DNA of 55,769 nucleotides from Burkholderiaceae bacterium (GTDB taxonomy: Bacteria > Pseudomonadota > Gammaproteobacteria > Burkholderiales > Burkholderiaceae_D), in the NCBI GenBank assembly GCA_018882935.1, contig VERA01000010.1, forward strand, positions 1 to 55,769, written 5' to 3'. The position numbers and the translations under genes were made by a program. This document shows, in pieces, positions 1-8,846 of this stretch (position 1 is the first letter of the stretch; each line of letters starts with the position of its first letter). The notes beneath the pieces were generated by a model. That model made no database searches. It saw only the letters and a list, made by a program, of their open reading frames with translations, and was not told the origin of the DNA.

Positions 1-18
1 CTGTATATACCTGCTCAT
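1..18 (-). CDS. pilQ: Start of pilQ (type IV pilus secretin), truncated by window edge
   Basis: Only six codons are inside the window (MSRYIQ). The ATG at 18 overlaps the pilP stop as ATGA, the same coupling seen between every other pair of genes in this operon, and a purine-rich GGAGAAAA lies just upstream. Position after pilMNOP is where the outer-membrane secretin PilQ is normally encoded. The identity is inferred from operon order, not from the six residues. Confidence 0.55.
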
Positions 19-542
19 TTTTTCTCCTGCAGCACAAGCTGCGTTTGCCTGCGTATCCACTGACCTGTGCTATCGGCCACCCATTCTTCAATGTCGACGG
101 CTTTGTCGTGAATGGCAGTCACCTTGCCCAAATCGAGTCCCAGATGAGCGCCCACACGAACGGAGTAAATCAGTTTGTCGGCTTGAATCAAGGCAATCGC
201 TTCTTTACCTCGGCGCAGATTCCCGATCAGACGCAAGGTGTCCAAAGGCATGCTCTCTAGCGGCTCGCGTGGTCGATGAAGATCAGGCTGGGCTGCGTTA
301 TGTGCAGAACCAGATTCATTGAGTGCGAGCCGGCTAAGGTCGAACGGGTCGGTGCGATCAGATGCCTGGTACCGAAATTCTGGTGCCGGGGAGACCACAG
401 GCACGGCGATGGGTACCGGATGGAAGCGCTGCCGAACCTCGTCCATCCATCGATGCAAATCGTCGGATTCTTGTGGTTGGCATGCGGTTATCAGCCACGG
501 CAGCCATGAGACGAGCAGCAACGTGCGCCAAGACTGTCTCAT
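15..542 (-). CDS. pilP: Type IV pilus assembly lipoprotein PilP
   Basis: A 175-residue protein with a lipoprotein signal peptide: basic start, hydrophobic stretch at about residues 8-20 and a lipobox ITAC with the lipidated Cys at 21. A disordered, proline-rich linker (about 35-90) leads to a C-terminal beta domain (about 95-170). In the family, PilP is an inner-membrane lipoprotein that links the PilM/N/O platform to the PilQ secretin in the periplasm. The gene overlaps pilO by 4 bases (ATGA), so translation is probably coupled. Length and domain order are as expected for PilP. Confidence 0.93.
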   Translation of the reverse strand: MRQSWRTLLLVSWLPWLITACQPQESDDLHRWMDEVRQRFHPVPIAVPVVSPAPEFRYQASDRTDPFDLSRLALNESGSAHNAAQPDLHRPREPLESMPLDTLRLIGNLRRGKEAIALIQADKLIYSVRVGAHLGLDLGKVTAIHDKAVDIEEWVADSTGQWIRRQTQLVLQEKK

Positions 543-1195
543 CGTGGCCCCTGGTTTTTAGGCATGACCACAGGCGCCTTTTTAGGTTCGGATTCCGCTT
601 GCTCCAAGTAGCGGAATGCGTGCGCCACACACTCAAAGCTGAGCACGCCTTCCCGCTGCTGGTTGATGCTAATGCGGTCAATCGTGACGATGCGGGGCAT
701 GTTGGCGATATCGCTGACAAAGCCCGCGAGTGCATGAAAAGAGCCAGATAGTCGGATCTCGATCGGTAGTTCTGCGTAATGCCGGCTAATACGCAGCTGC
801 CCTGGCTTGAATAACTCGATTTGCAAGCCACGCAATACAGCGGCCTGACTGATCTCGGAAAGTAGTGCATCCATCTCTGCTTTACTCGGCAGTTGTCGCT
901 GCTGACGCGAGACTTGCGCCGCCACTTCGGCTTTTTGCTTACGAAGGTGATCAAGATGCTGGGTTTGCGCCAGCTTGCGTTCAAAAGATTGCCGCAGCTG
1001 ACGCTCGGCAAGCTCGCCACCCTCCATCTCATCCCACTGCGGCATCCACACCAGCCAAGCACCGGTTGCAACCACCAGCACGGCCACCACGACTGGACAC
1101 AGCATGCGCGGTAACGGTGGCCATAAGCCCGGGTGTTTTCCTTCCAGGCCTTCGAATTGCGCACGCACATACTGCCAGCGCATCAGCCGGCTCAC
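539..1195 (-). CDS. pilO: Type IV pilus inner-membrane platform protein PilO
   Basis: 218 residues: a short cytoplasmic N-terminus, one transmembrane helix at about 33-51, a coiled-coil segment rich in Gln, Lys and Arg (about 60-105), and a C-terminal ferredoxin-like periplasmic domain. PilO pairs with PilN in the periplasm to form the alignment subcomplex of the type IV pilus machine. The start overlaps the pilN stop by 4 bases and the end overlaps the pilP start by 4 bases. Identification rests on topology plus the pilMNOP order; PilO sequences are weakly conserved. Confidence 0.92.
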   Translation of the reverse strand: MSRLMRWQYVRAQFEGLEGKHPGLWPPLPRMLCPVVVAVLVVATGAWLVWMPQWDEMEGGELAERQLRQSFERKLAQTQHLDHLRKQKAEVAAQVSRQQRQLPSKAEMDALLSEISQAAVLRGLQIELFKPGQLRISRHYAELPIEIRLSGSFHALAGFVSDIANMPRIVTIDRISINQQREGVLSFECVAHAFRYLEQAESEPKKAPVVMPKNQGPR

Positions 1196-1761
1196 TTGGA
1201 CTTCTCCTCAGCAGCGACTGGGAGCAAACGGATGCTGAACTCAAACACTTTTTTGGCGTCGCGTCCCTGACCAAGGTTGGCAGATTTGATCTCGCTAAGC
1301 TCCGGCTGCCCAAGCCAATCAGCGACCTCATCCAACCCGCGCAGGAACTCGGATACGCGCGCATTCGACTGCGCCACCCCGGACAACGCCAACGCATCAG
1401 TTTGTTTGATGGACTTGAGCGCAATACCCTGCGGTACGCGCGTGGCGAATGTATCCAACATCCGCACCGGAAAACCGCGACCCGTTTGCAATTGATCGAC
1501 AGCGATCCGGCGTGCGTTGAGTGCGGCGATGTGTGTTTCCAGCTGCTTGATCTCGCCGATACTCGCATCCAGCTTTGCGTTCTCTGCTGTCAGTAATTGA
1601 TTTCGTTCGATCTGCGCATTAAGAAGCCCTGCATTGACCATGAAAATCGCGAGCACCACAGACAATGCGAGCACCGCGACCAGCCCTAGTTGCCGCTGGA
1701 ACTGCTGCTTGCGCTCGCGCCGAAGCGCCTCACGCCAAGGTAAAAGGTTGAGGCGGATCAT
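1192..1761 (-). CDS. pilN: Type IV pilus assembly protein PilN
   Basis: 189 residues beginning MIRLNLLPWREALRRERK. The INLLPWR-type cytoplasmic motif (residues 2-9) is the PilN signature that docks into the groove of PilM. A single transmembrane helix follows at about 24-46, then a coiled coil and a periplasmic ferredoxin-like domain that heterodimerises with PilO. Overlaps pilM and pilO by 4 bases each. Confidence 0.95.
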   Translation of the reverse strand: MIRLNLLPWREALRRERKQQFQRQLGLVAVLALSVVLAIFMVNAGLLNAQIERNQLLTAENAKLDASIGEIKQLETHIAALNARRIAVDQLQTGRGFPVRMLDTFATRVPQGIALKSIKQTDALALSGVAQSNARVSEFLRGLDEVADWLGQPELSEIKSANLGQGRDAKKVFEFSIRLLPVAAEEKSK

Positions 1762-2726
1762 GCGTCAAAACCTCGTAACGCAAGCCCGCAGGCCAAGGCG
1801 CACGCCGATGGATGTTCATGCTCACCTACGCCCACGCCCGACTTGGCAGGTAGCTGCTGCCATGGGTCAAGCGTGCTCACGCCCACCGACAGGCGCGTCG
1901 ACAGAACATGCTGAAGATGGGCTGGTGCCGCACCGAGCAGATACACATGATGTAGCGCGGCTGATCCTGATGCTGTCTGTGATAGCTGATAAGCGCGGCT
2001 GAACTCCTGCGACAAAGTCTCAATAGCATCGGCCTCTTTGCGCGTCAGCGATGAACTCAGCTGCCGCTCGAATACCAATGACCCGTCTTGGATGAAGTAC
2101 GCGTATACCTGCTCCGCTTCAATATGCACTATGCCGAGTAATGCATTTGGTGGTAGCTCGCTCGAGCGCAGCATCAAGCAAACTGCAGCCAGCAATGCGT
2201 TCGACTCGACATCCATGATTAGTGGCTTTAGCCCGATCGCAGTAACTAGCTCGATACGCTCGTTGATTTTCTCCTGACGCGCCGCAACCAGCAGCACATC
2301 GATGCTGTCGACCTGATGCGGGCTAGGCCCGATCACCGCAAAATCAACACCGAGCTCCTCGCGTGCTACCGGAAGCAATGCTGTTGCCTCATTTTCGATG
2401 TGCAGCTCTAATTCATCATCACCCGTGAGCGATGGCAGGGTCAGAATTTTTTTTATTACCGCGCTGGGTGGCAGCGCGAGCGCTGCATGGCGTAACTGAC
2501 TACCGCTTTCGCGCAGAGCAAGATGCAGCGACTCAGCAATCTCTTCACGCATGACGACGCTACCGTCCCGAATGGCGCCCGGTGGTAGCCGACAATGCGC
2601 GTAGTGCGCGATTTGCAGTTGACGACCATGCAGGGCGAGCTCCATCACGCGTACCCCGCTATTACCGATATCAACGCCAAGCATGGGCGTCCTCGCCCGA
2701 CCCCACCAGCGCCGAAACGCATGCAT
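1758..2726 (-). CDS. pilM: Type IV pilus actin-like ATPase PilM
   Basis: An FtsA/actin-like cytoplasmic protein that binds the N-terminus of PilN and links the pilus platform to the motor. The nucleotide-binding phosphate-1 loop is LGVDIGNSGVRVMEL near the N-terminus. I place the start at the ATG at 2726 (322 residues) because it is preceded by AGAGG at an 8-base spacing; an in-frame start 18 codons further upstream (2780) has no comparable ribosome site and would add a non-conserved leader. First gene of the pilMNOP(Q) operon, divergent from ponA. Confidence 0.94.
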   Translation of the reverse strand: MHAFRRWWGRARTPMLGVDIGNSGVRVMELALHGRQLQIAHYAHCRLPPGAIRDGSVVMREEIAESLHLALRESGSQLRHAALALPPSAVIKKILTLPSLTGDDELELHIENEATALLPVAREELGVDFAVIGPSPHQVDSIDVLLVAARQEKINERIELVTAIGLKPLIMDVESNALLAAVCLMLRSSELPPNALLGIVHIEAEQVYAYFIQDGSLVFERQLSSSLTRKEADAIETLSQEFSRAYQLSQTASGSAALHHVYLLGAAPAHLQHVLSTRLSVGVSTLDPWQQLPAKSGVGVGEHEHPSACALACGLALRGFDA

Positions 2727-2917
2727 CCGCTGGACCTCTTTTATCTTGTCAATTTCAAAACGTGGCGCGGATCCTAGCAAGCGTTTTTTAGCGCTGTAAA
2801 GTGAGGCTGCAGCAGCGTTGTCAATTACCGACGCGGCGTCAGGCTGCGCGTGACTGCGTCCACCATATGCCGTAGATGAACTGCTCAGCCCGGGAAAGAT
2901 GCATCATGGGGTGACGC

Positions 2918-2923
2918 TATAAT
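2918..2923 (+). promoter_or_regulatory. Probable -10 element of ponA
   Basis: A perfect TATAAT lies 36 bases upstream of the ponA start codon in the pilM/ponA divergent region. No good -35 hexamer is seen 17 bases upstream (AAAGAT), so only the -10 is called. A start site near 2930 would leave a leader of about 30 bases. Confidence 0.5.
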
Positions 2924-2959
2924 GAACATTGTTGACTATCGCTGCATCATCCCTCCTGC

Positions 2960-5347
2960 ATGACGACTCCACCCTCGGCAGACAACGCTGATCAAAATCA
3001 GCGTAGACCATGGCCCGCACCGGTGCGACTGGCGCTGAGCGTGTTCGGCTTCATGATTGGAATGTCGCTGATCGGCGCGCTGTTGCTGGTATTCATGATG
3101 ATGATGGCTTACCCGAATCTGCCTGATATTGATTCGCTGGCGACCTATCAGCCAAAAATGCCGCTGCGTGTTTTTTCAGCCGATAACATGTTGATTGGCG
3201 AGTTTGGTGAAGAGCGGCGTAGCCTGGTGCGCTACAAAGATATTCCCAAGGTCATGAAACAAGCGGTTCTCGCGATTGAAGATGACCGCTTCTATGAGCA
3301 CCATGGTGTCGATTACTGGGGCATCTTGCGTGCTGCTGTTCACAACGCACTCGGCGGTCGCCGGCAAGGTGCATCGACCATCACACAGCAAGTCGCGCGT
3401 AATTTCTTTTTGTCGAGCGAGCAAACGATTAAGCGCAAGCTGTATGAAGTGCTGTTGGCATGGAAAATTGAGAAGACCCTGACCAAAGATCAGATTCTTG
3501 AGCTGTACATGAATCAGATTTACCTGGGCCAGCGCGCTTATGGATTTGCATCGGCAGCACAAATTTATTTTGGCAAGAAACTGGGCGATATCAGTGTGGC
3601 TGAGGCAGCGATGCTGGCCGGGCTACCCAAAGCCCCCTCGGCGAATAATCCCGTGGTTAACCCCAAGCGTGCGAAAGCACGTCAGCTATACATCTTGCAG
3701 CGCATGCATGATCTTGGCTACATCACAACACCGCAGTATGAACAGGCGCGTGATGAGCAGCTGAAAATCAAGATGGACAGCAATGACTTCGGCGTGCACG
3801 CCGAGTACGTTGCAGAGATGGCGCGGCAGATGGTCTACGATCAGTACAAGGAAGATGCCTACACGCGCGGGCTGAATGTTTTCACTACGATTACCAAAGC
3901 AGATCAAGACGCTGCCTACCTGGCGCTGCGCCGCGGTGTACTCGACTATGAGAAGCGTCAAGCCTATCGTGGACCTGAGGGGTACATGGAGATCCCCGGC
4001 GACAAGACCGAGGCCGAAGCAGCGATCGAGTCGGAGCTTGCTGAGCACCCGGATAGCGACGGCATCATCGCTGCAGTAGTGCTATCGACCGGACCGAAAA
4101 CCTTACGCGCCGTACTGGCCTCGGGTGAGGAAATTACACTGGCAGAGGCTGGCCTGGGTACGGCTCTCGCCTCGCTGACAGACAAGGTCCCTGCCAACAA
4201 ACGTATTCGTCGCGGCGCAATCATTCGCGTGGTACAAGAAGGAAGTAGCTGGGTCTTGATACAGCTGCCAGAGGTTGAATCTGCATTTGTCGCCGTCAAC
4301 GCAGAGAATGGTGCCATCCGCGCATTAGTTGGCGGCTTTGATTTCAACCGAAACAAATTCAACCATGTAACCCAGGCGTGGCGCCAGCCCGGCTCTTCTT
4401 TCAAGCCCTTTATTTATTCAGCGGCGCTGGAAAAGGGTTTTTGGCCAGGCACGGTAGTGAATGATGCGCCGCTCAGCTTCGATGCCTCGCAAACCGGTAG
4501 TCAGGCGTGGGAGCCGAAGAACTACGACGGTAAATACGAAGGGCCAATGACGATTCGCAAAGGCTTATCGAAATCAAAGAACATGGTCTCGATTCGGATA
4601 CTCGACAAGATCGGGCCCGCCTACGCGCAGGAATACATCACGCGCTTTGGTTTCGAGGCCGACAAGAATCCGCCCTACCTCACACTCGCACTCGGCGCCG
4701 GCTCAGTCACGCCACTTCAGCTCGCTGCAGCGTATACCGTTTTTGCCAATGGTGGTTACAAGGTCAACCCTTACCTGATCTCGAAGATCACCAGTAGTGA
4801 TGGCAAACCGCTATTCGAGGTAAACCCCGACAAGGCGGGGGACGAGGCACTACGCGTGATTGATGCGCGTAATGCCTATGTAATTGACAGTATGCTGAAA
4901 GACGTCGTGCGCTACGGCACCGCGACACGGGCCTTATCCCTAAAGCGCAATGATATCGCTGGCAAAACAGGCACCACGAATGACTCGATTGATGCATGGT
5001 TTGCGGGATACCATCCCAAGCTGGTTGGTGTTGCCTGGATCGGTTTCGATAAGCCGCGCAACCTGGGCAATAAAGAAACCGGCGGCGGCCTCGCATTACC
5101 GATCTGGATTAGCTACATGCAAAAAGCGCTACCGACGCTACCTGTTGGCGAGCGCGAGATTCCGTTTGGCGTCATTAACCATAACGGCGACATGATGTAC
5201 AGCGAATATGTCGAGGGCGAAGGTGTGCATTCGCTGGGCGTCGGCCAAGGTGACGACAAACAGAATAGTGGATCGCCCGATTCACCCAAATCGCCTGAGC
5301 CGAGTAAAGAATTACTCAAGGAAGGCGCCAAGGGCGAAATTTTCTGA
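2960..5347 (+). CDS. mrcA: Penicillin-binding protein 1A (bifunctional peptidoglycan glycosyltransferase/transpeptidase)
   Basis: A 795-residue class A PBP that polymerises and cross-links peptidoglycan in the periplasm. One transmembrane anchor lies at about 24-50. The glycosyltransferase domain carries the EDDRFYEHHG motif with catalytic Glu107, then QGASTITQQVARN and the KRKLYE motif. The transpeptidase domain has SxxK at Ser479-Lys482, SxN at Ser539-Asn541 and KTG at 669-671. The tail after about 755 is polar and disordered. The start codon lacks an obvious Shine-Dalgarno sequence (the upstream bases are CCCTCCTGC), so the exact start is less certain than the gene. Also known as ponA in this group; its place next to pilM is common in related genomes. 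Confidence 0.97.
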   Translation: MTTPPSADNADQNQRRPWPAPVRLALSVFGFMIGMSLIGALLLVFMMMMAYPNLPDIDSLATYQPKMPLRVFSADNMLIGEFGEERRSLVRYKDIPKVMKQAVLAIEDDRFYEHHGVDYWGILRAAVHNALGGRRQGASTITQQVARNFFLSSEQTIKRKLYEVLLAWKIEKTLTKDQILELYMNQIYLGQRAYGFASAAQIYFGKKLGDISVAEAAMLAGLPKAPSANNPVVNPKRAKARQLYILQRMHDLGYITTPQYEQARDEQLKIKMDSNDFGVHAEYVAEMARQMVYDQYKEDAYTRGLNVFTTITKADQDAAYLALRRGVLDYEKRQAYRGPEGYMEIPGDKTEAEAAIESELAEHPDSDGIIAAVVLSTGPKTLRAVLASGEEITLAEAGLGTALASLTDKVPANKRIRRGAIIRVVQEGSSWVLIQLPEVESAFVAVNAENGAIRALVGGFDFNRNKFNHVTQAWRQPGSSFKPFIYSAALEKGFWPGTVVNDAPLSFDASQTGSQAWEPKNYDGKYEGPMTIRKGLSKSKNMVSIRILDKIGPAYAQEYITRFGFEADKNPPYLTLALGAGSVTPLQLAAAYTVFANGGYKVNPYLISKITSSDGKPLFEVNPDKAGDEALRVIDARNAYVIDSMLKDVVRYGTATRALSLKRNDIAGKTGTTNDSIDAWFAGYHPKLVGVAWIGFDKPRNLGNKETGGGLALPIWISYMQKALPTLPVGEREIPFGVINHNGDMMYSEYVEGEGVHSLGVGQGDDKQNSGSPDSPKSPEPSKELLKEGAKGEIF

Positions 5348-5373
5348 CAAAAATCACCCCGGTACGTTGGCGA

Positions 5374-5706
5374 TCAGGCAGTGATGATCAGACCCTGGCC
5401 AGCTTGCTCGCTGGCCAGCTTCGATAATGCGCTAAACAACTCGGTACCTTCGCGAGTGTCGCGCCAGCTACCATCGATCATCCGGAAATGAAAACCACCC
5501 GAGCGTGCCGCCACCCAGATTTCTTGCATCGGGGCCTGGGTGTTGACGATGATCTTGCTGGCGCTATCGATAAACTCTATCTCAAGCACGTTACCGCTGC
5601 GGCTGCATTCGATATCCGCATCGACTGCATCTGCGGCGCGTTCAAGGCCGATCTCTATCTGGTTCAACACGCCCTCGGCGATGCTTAGAAACTCGGTTTC
5701 GGTCAT
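5374..5706 (-). CDS. cyaY: Frataxin homologue CyaY
   Basis: An iron-binding modulator of iron-sulfur cluster assembly (IscS/IscU) in the cytoplasm. Start chosen at 5706 (110 residues, starting MTETEFLSIAE), which has GGAG nine bases upstream and matches the usual frataxin length of about 106-110; the longer frame to 5769 adds a 21-residue leader not typical of the family. An acidic first helix, the strand VLEIEF and the motif QEIWVAARSGGFHF followed by WRDTREGTELF are characteristic. Convergent with ponA (26-base gap) and divergent from lptM. Confidence 0.94.
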   Translation of the reverse strand: MTETEFLSIAEGVLNQIEIGLERAADAVDADIECSRSGNVLEIEFIDSASKIIVNTQAPMQEIWVAARSGGFHFRMIDGSWRDTREGTELFSALSKLASEQAGQGLIITA

Positions 5707-5780
5707 GCTACACTCCACAGGATGTTTTGCCGCAGGCTTTTGCCTGCCACTGTTAACGTCTTTGGCCACTACGCACCCTC

Positions 5781-5951
5781 ATGTATCCGGGTCTCTACAT
5801 TCTAGCGATGATCTTGGTAACCGGCTTGTCGGCTTGCGGTCAAAAGGCACCACTGTACTTGCCCGACCGGCCAGCGCCACCCGCCAGCACTACCAATGGC
5901 GAGTTTGATGCGCAACCGGCGAGCAACGCTGGCACTACGCGTAAGCCATGA
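5781..5951 (+). CDS. lptM: LPS-assembly lipoprotein LptM (YifL family)
   Basis: A 56-residue lipoprotein. The signal peptide ends in the lipobox LSAC (Cys19) and is followed at once by the family hallmark GQKAPLYLPD; the rest is a proline/alanine-rich tail. LptM/YifL proteins are small outer-membrane lipoproteins that help mature the LptD/LptE translocon. The stop codon overlaps the lysA start as ATGA at 5948-5951, so the two are translationally coupled, a gene order conserved widely in proteobacteria. Confidence 0.9.
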   Translation: MYPGLYILAMILVTGLSACGQKAPLYLPDRPAPPASTTNGEFDAQPASNAGTTRKP

Positions 5952-7237
5952 ACATGGCGTATTTTGAGCGTCGTGGTGATGTGCTGTTTGCAGAAAATCT
6001 GCCGCTTGCGCACATTGCTGAACAAGTTGGCACTCCCACCTATGTTTACTCGCGTGCGGCTCTGACCCAGAATTTTCTGGCTTACGCAAACGCTTGTCAC
6101 AGCCATGGCCGCGCCGAGAGCGGCGCACTGGTATGCTACTCGGTAAAATCAAACTCGAATCTCGCCGTACTGAATTTACTAGGTAAACTCGGCTCGGGGT
6201 TTGATATTGTCTCGGGCGGCGAGCTGCTTCGTGTTCTCGCCGCAGGCGGTGACCCGCGAAAGGTAATTTTTTCAGGGGTAGGCAAATCAGAGGACGAGAT
6301 CAAGCTCGCCCTCTCGCACGACATTCTTTGCTTTAATGTCGAATCAATACCCGAGCTGCATCGGTTAAGTGCAATTGCCGGCAGTATGCATAGAACAGCG
6401 CGCGTGTCGCTACGCGTAAATCCGGATGTCGATGCTAAAACACACCCTTATATTTCTACGGGTCTGAAAGAAAATAAATTCGGCATCGCGTTTGAAGACG
6501 CATTGCAAGCCTATCGCATCGCGCATGAGCTTCCGAATATCGAGGTGACAGGAATCGATTGTCACATCGGCTCTCAACTATTGGACGATGCGCCTCTGCT
6601 TGAGGCGCTTGATAAAGTCATTGAGCTCGCCGATCAGCTACACGCAGCCGGCATTCGTTTGCATCATCTGGATATTGGTGGTGGCATCGGCATTACTTAT
6701 GATAACGAACAGCCCGTGGCGGTCGCTGATTATCTGGCGCGCTTGTTTAAGCGTATTGATCACTGGCGCGCCGACAGCTATGGCGGCGCACCGATCAGCA
6801 TTATGTTTGAACCAGGCCGCTCAATCGTTGGTAATGCGGGGGTACTGCTGACCCGCGTGGAATACCTCAAGCATGGCGCGAGTAAAAACTTTGCGGTGGT
6901 TGACGCGGCGATGAATGACCTGATGCGACCGGCGATGTACGAGGCCTGGCATGGGGTACAGGCGGTACAGCAACGCGATATCGCCGCGCGTCAGTATGAT
7001 GTTGTTGGCCCCGTATGCGAATCGGGCGATTGGCTAGCGCGTGACAGAGCACTTGCACTAGAGCCCGGCGATTTATTGGCCATCATGTCTGCCGGTGCCT
7101 ACGGCATGACTATGGCTTCCAACTACAACACACGTGGTCGCGCAGCCGAAGTGCTGGTCGACGGTAGCAGTTTCAGCGTGATTCGGCGTCGTGAGAATCC
7201 GAAAGATCTTTTCGCGCTCGAATCCATCGTTGAATAG
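5948..7237 (+). CDS. lysA: Diaminopimelate decarboxylase
   Basis: 429 residues; last step of lysine synthesis, meso-diaminopimelate to L-lysine plus CO2, PLP-dependent. An alanine racemase-like TIM barrel carries the PLP lysine Lys67 in CYSVKSN, the glycine-rich phosphate loop GGGIGITY (244-251) and EPGR at 288-291 for the PLP ring. The C-terminal beta domain supplies the active-site CESGD (Cys357). Start at 5948 overlaps lptM; a second in-frame ATG lies two codons later. Its 3' end overlaps the convergent msrQ by 65 bases. Confidence 0.97.
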   Translation: MNMAYFERRGDVLFAENLPLAHIAEQVGTPTYVYSRAALTQNFLAYANACHSHGRAESGALVCYSVKSNSNLAVLNLLGKLGSGFDIVSGGELLRVLAAGGDPRKVIFSGVGKSEDEIKLALSHDILCFNVESIPELHRLSAIAGSMHRTARVSLRVNPDVDAKTHPYISTGLKENKFGIAFEDALQAYRIAHELPNIEVTGIDCHIGSQLLDDAPLLEALDKVIELADQLHAAGIRLHHLDIGGGIGITYDNEQPVAVADYLARLFKRIDHWRADSYGGAPISIMFEPGRSIVGNAGVLLTRVEYLKHGASKNFAVVDAAMNDLMRPAMYEAWHGVQAVQQRDIAARQYDVVGPVCESGDWLARDRALALEPGDLLAIMSAGAYGMTMASNYNTRGRAAEVLVDGSSFSVIRRRENPKDLFALESIVE

Positions 7238-7820
7238 GTCCTGCGGCTCTCGCCGCCAGCAAGGACAAGATAATCACCGCCATCAGGCTAGGCTCAGCAA
7301 AATTTTGCTTGCCTGCACGCATCCACCAAAAATGTAACAGTGCAAGCAGCGCCACGGCATACACCAAGCGATGCAACTGCACCCAACGGCGACCCAGTCG
7401 TTTTTGCATTGCCTGCGTACTGGTCATCGCCAATGGAATCAATAGCACGAGCGCGGCGAAGCCAACGGTAATGAAAGGCCGCTTCGCAACATCCCGCACA
7501 ATCTCGGCAAAATCAAAAAAATGATCGAACCAAATAAAAGTGCTGAAGTGAAGGCAGGCATAAAAAAACGCAAACAGGCCAAGCATGCGGCGCAGCGCCT
7601 GCAACCAGTGCTGTCCACTGAGCCGACGCAGCGGCGTGATAGCAAGCGTCAATGCCAGAAAATAAAGGGTCCAGTCGCCGCTGCTGCGGGTAAGGCTCTC
7701 GATCGGGTTGGCGCCTAATCTGTCCTGCGCCGCCAACCACACATTGATCAGCAAGGGCAGCAACGCGCCCACAAACAGCACACGCTTGAACTGCCTCACG
7801 CGCTCAATGCTCGGCGACAT
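7173..7820 (-). CDS. msrQ: MsrQ, haem-binding membrane subunit of methionine sulfoxide reductase MsrPQ
   Basis: 215 residues with about six hydrophobic helices of the ferric reductase-like fold and histidines placed in the helices (for example AFFYACLHFSTF and QLHRLVYAVALLALLHFWW). MsrQ passes electrons from the respiratory chain to MsrP to repair oxidised methionines in envelope proteins. It lies 4 bases after msrP in the same operon. The last 21 codons overlap the end of lysA on the other strand. Confidence 0.93.
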   Translation of the reverse strand: MSPSIERVRQFKRVLFVGALLPLLINVWLAAQDRLGANPIESLTRSSGDWTLYFLALTLAITPLRRLSGQHWLQALRRMLGLFAFFYACLHFSTFIWFDHFFDFAEIVRDVAKRPFITVGFAALVLLIPLAMTSTQAMQKRLGRRWVQLHRLVYAVALLALLHFWWMRAGKQNFAEPSLMAVIILSLLAARAAGPIQRWIRARKDLSDSHDAESR

Positions 7821-7824
7821 TGAC

Positions 7825-8790
7825 TCAGTAGAACTTCCTCAGATCCATACCGCTATAGAGCGAGGCGACCTCGGGGTAGCCGTTGAACATCAGGGTCTTG
7901 CGTTTTTTGGTGAAAAAACCGTCTTCGCCAATGCGGCGCTCACTCGCTTGCGACCAACGCGGATGATCCACCTCAGGATTCACATTCGAGTAGAAGCCGT
8001 ATTCATCGGGCGCAGCAAGATTCCATGAGGTTCTGGGCTGAACTTCAGTGAAGCGAATTCGCACAATCGATTTCGCCGACTTGAAGCCGTATTTCCATGG
8101 CACGATGATACGAACGGGTGCGCCATTTTGATTCGGCAAGACCTGCCCGTACATGCCTACCGTCAGCAGTGTCAATGGATGGTTAGCCTCATCCAATCGC
8201 AAGCCTTCGGTGTACGGCCACTCCAATACACGACTACGTACGCCCGGCATTTGCGCGCGGTCGGCCAAGGTGGTGAACTCAACATATTTGGCGTTGCCTG
8301 TGGGTTCGACTTTGCGAATCAGCTCAGCCAGCGGAAAACCAATCCAGGGAATAGCCATCGACCAGCCCTCGACACAGCGCAGACGATACAAGCGCTCTTC
8401 CAGCGGTGCGAGCTTAAGCAGCGCGTCGATGTCAAGCGTCAAAGGCTTTTTAACCTCACCCTCAACCTTGATGGTCCAGGGGCGGGTCTTTAATGATCCG
8501 GCGTACAGGGCCGGATCACCTTTATCGGTCCCGAACTCATAAAAATTATTGTAGGTAGTCGCGTCAGCAAGCGTGGTGGGCTTGTCTGCTGCGCTGTACT
8601 TGGCGTTACGCTGCGCTGGCAGGCGCTGGCGCGTTGACGACTCTGTCGCCATGGCAGGCCAGACCCATGCAGAAGCCGCCAATGAACTTGCTGCCATACC
8701 CTGCAAAAACAATCGCCGCGACAGCGCAAGCTCGCGGGGCGTAATCTCCGAAGCGAGTGGCTCGTTATAACGGGGGATTTTGATCAGCAT
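7825..8790 (-). CDS. msrP: MsrP (YedY), periplasmic molybdopterin methionine sulfoxide reductase
   Basis: 321 residues. A twin-arginine signal (SRRLFLQ at 24-30, followed by an alanine-rich hydrophobic segment) exports the folded molybdoenzyme. The sulfite oxidase fold has its molybdenum-ligating Cys139 in [14 protein letters not shown]. The segment [13 protein letters not shown] and the C-terminal [11 protein letters not shown] are typical of the family. Catalyses reduction of protein-bound methionine sulfoxide with electrons from MsrQ. Translated just ahead of msrQ. Confidence 0.96.
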   Translation of the reverse strand: MLIKIPRYNEPLASEITPRELALSRRLFLQGMAASSLAASAWVWPAMATESSTRQRLPAQRNAKYSAADKPTTLADATTYNNFYEFGTDKGDPALYAGSLKTRPWTIKVEGEVKKPLTLDIDALLKLAPLEERLYRLRCVEGWSMAIPWIGFPLAELIRKVEPTGNAKYVEFTTLADRAQMPGVRSRVLEWPYTEGLRLDEANHPLTLLTVGMYGQVLPNQNGAPVRIIVPWKYGFKSAKSIVRIRFTEVQPRTSWNLAAPDEYGFYSNVNPEVDHPRWSQASERRIGEDGFFTKKRKTLMFNGYPEVASLYSGMDLRKFY

Positions 8791-8808
8791 GATAGGAAGC
8801 GCGTGTTA

Positions 8809-8835
8809 CTCGGTCACGATCAATACGTGACCGAG
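8809..8835 (-). other. Stem-loop between ccsB and msrP
   Basis: Perfect 10-base inverted repeat CTCGGTCACG / CGTGACCGAG with a 7-base loop, in the 56-base gap between ccsB and msrP. No T-run follows on either strand, so it is not a canonical intrinsic terminator; it may protect or process an mRNA end. Confidence 0.55.
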
Positions 8836-8846
8836 CGGTAAACAAA

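Noticed and set aside
358..1170. Long minus-strand frame of 270 codons across pilO and pilP
   Set aside because: It overlaps both genes in another frame, is unusually rich in Arg, Trp and Cys and has no family resemblance; pilO and pilP are clear.
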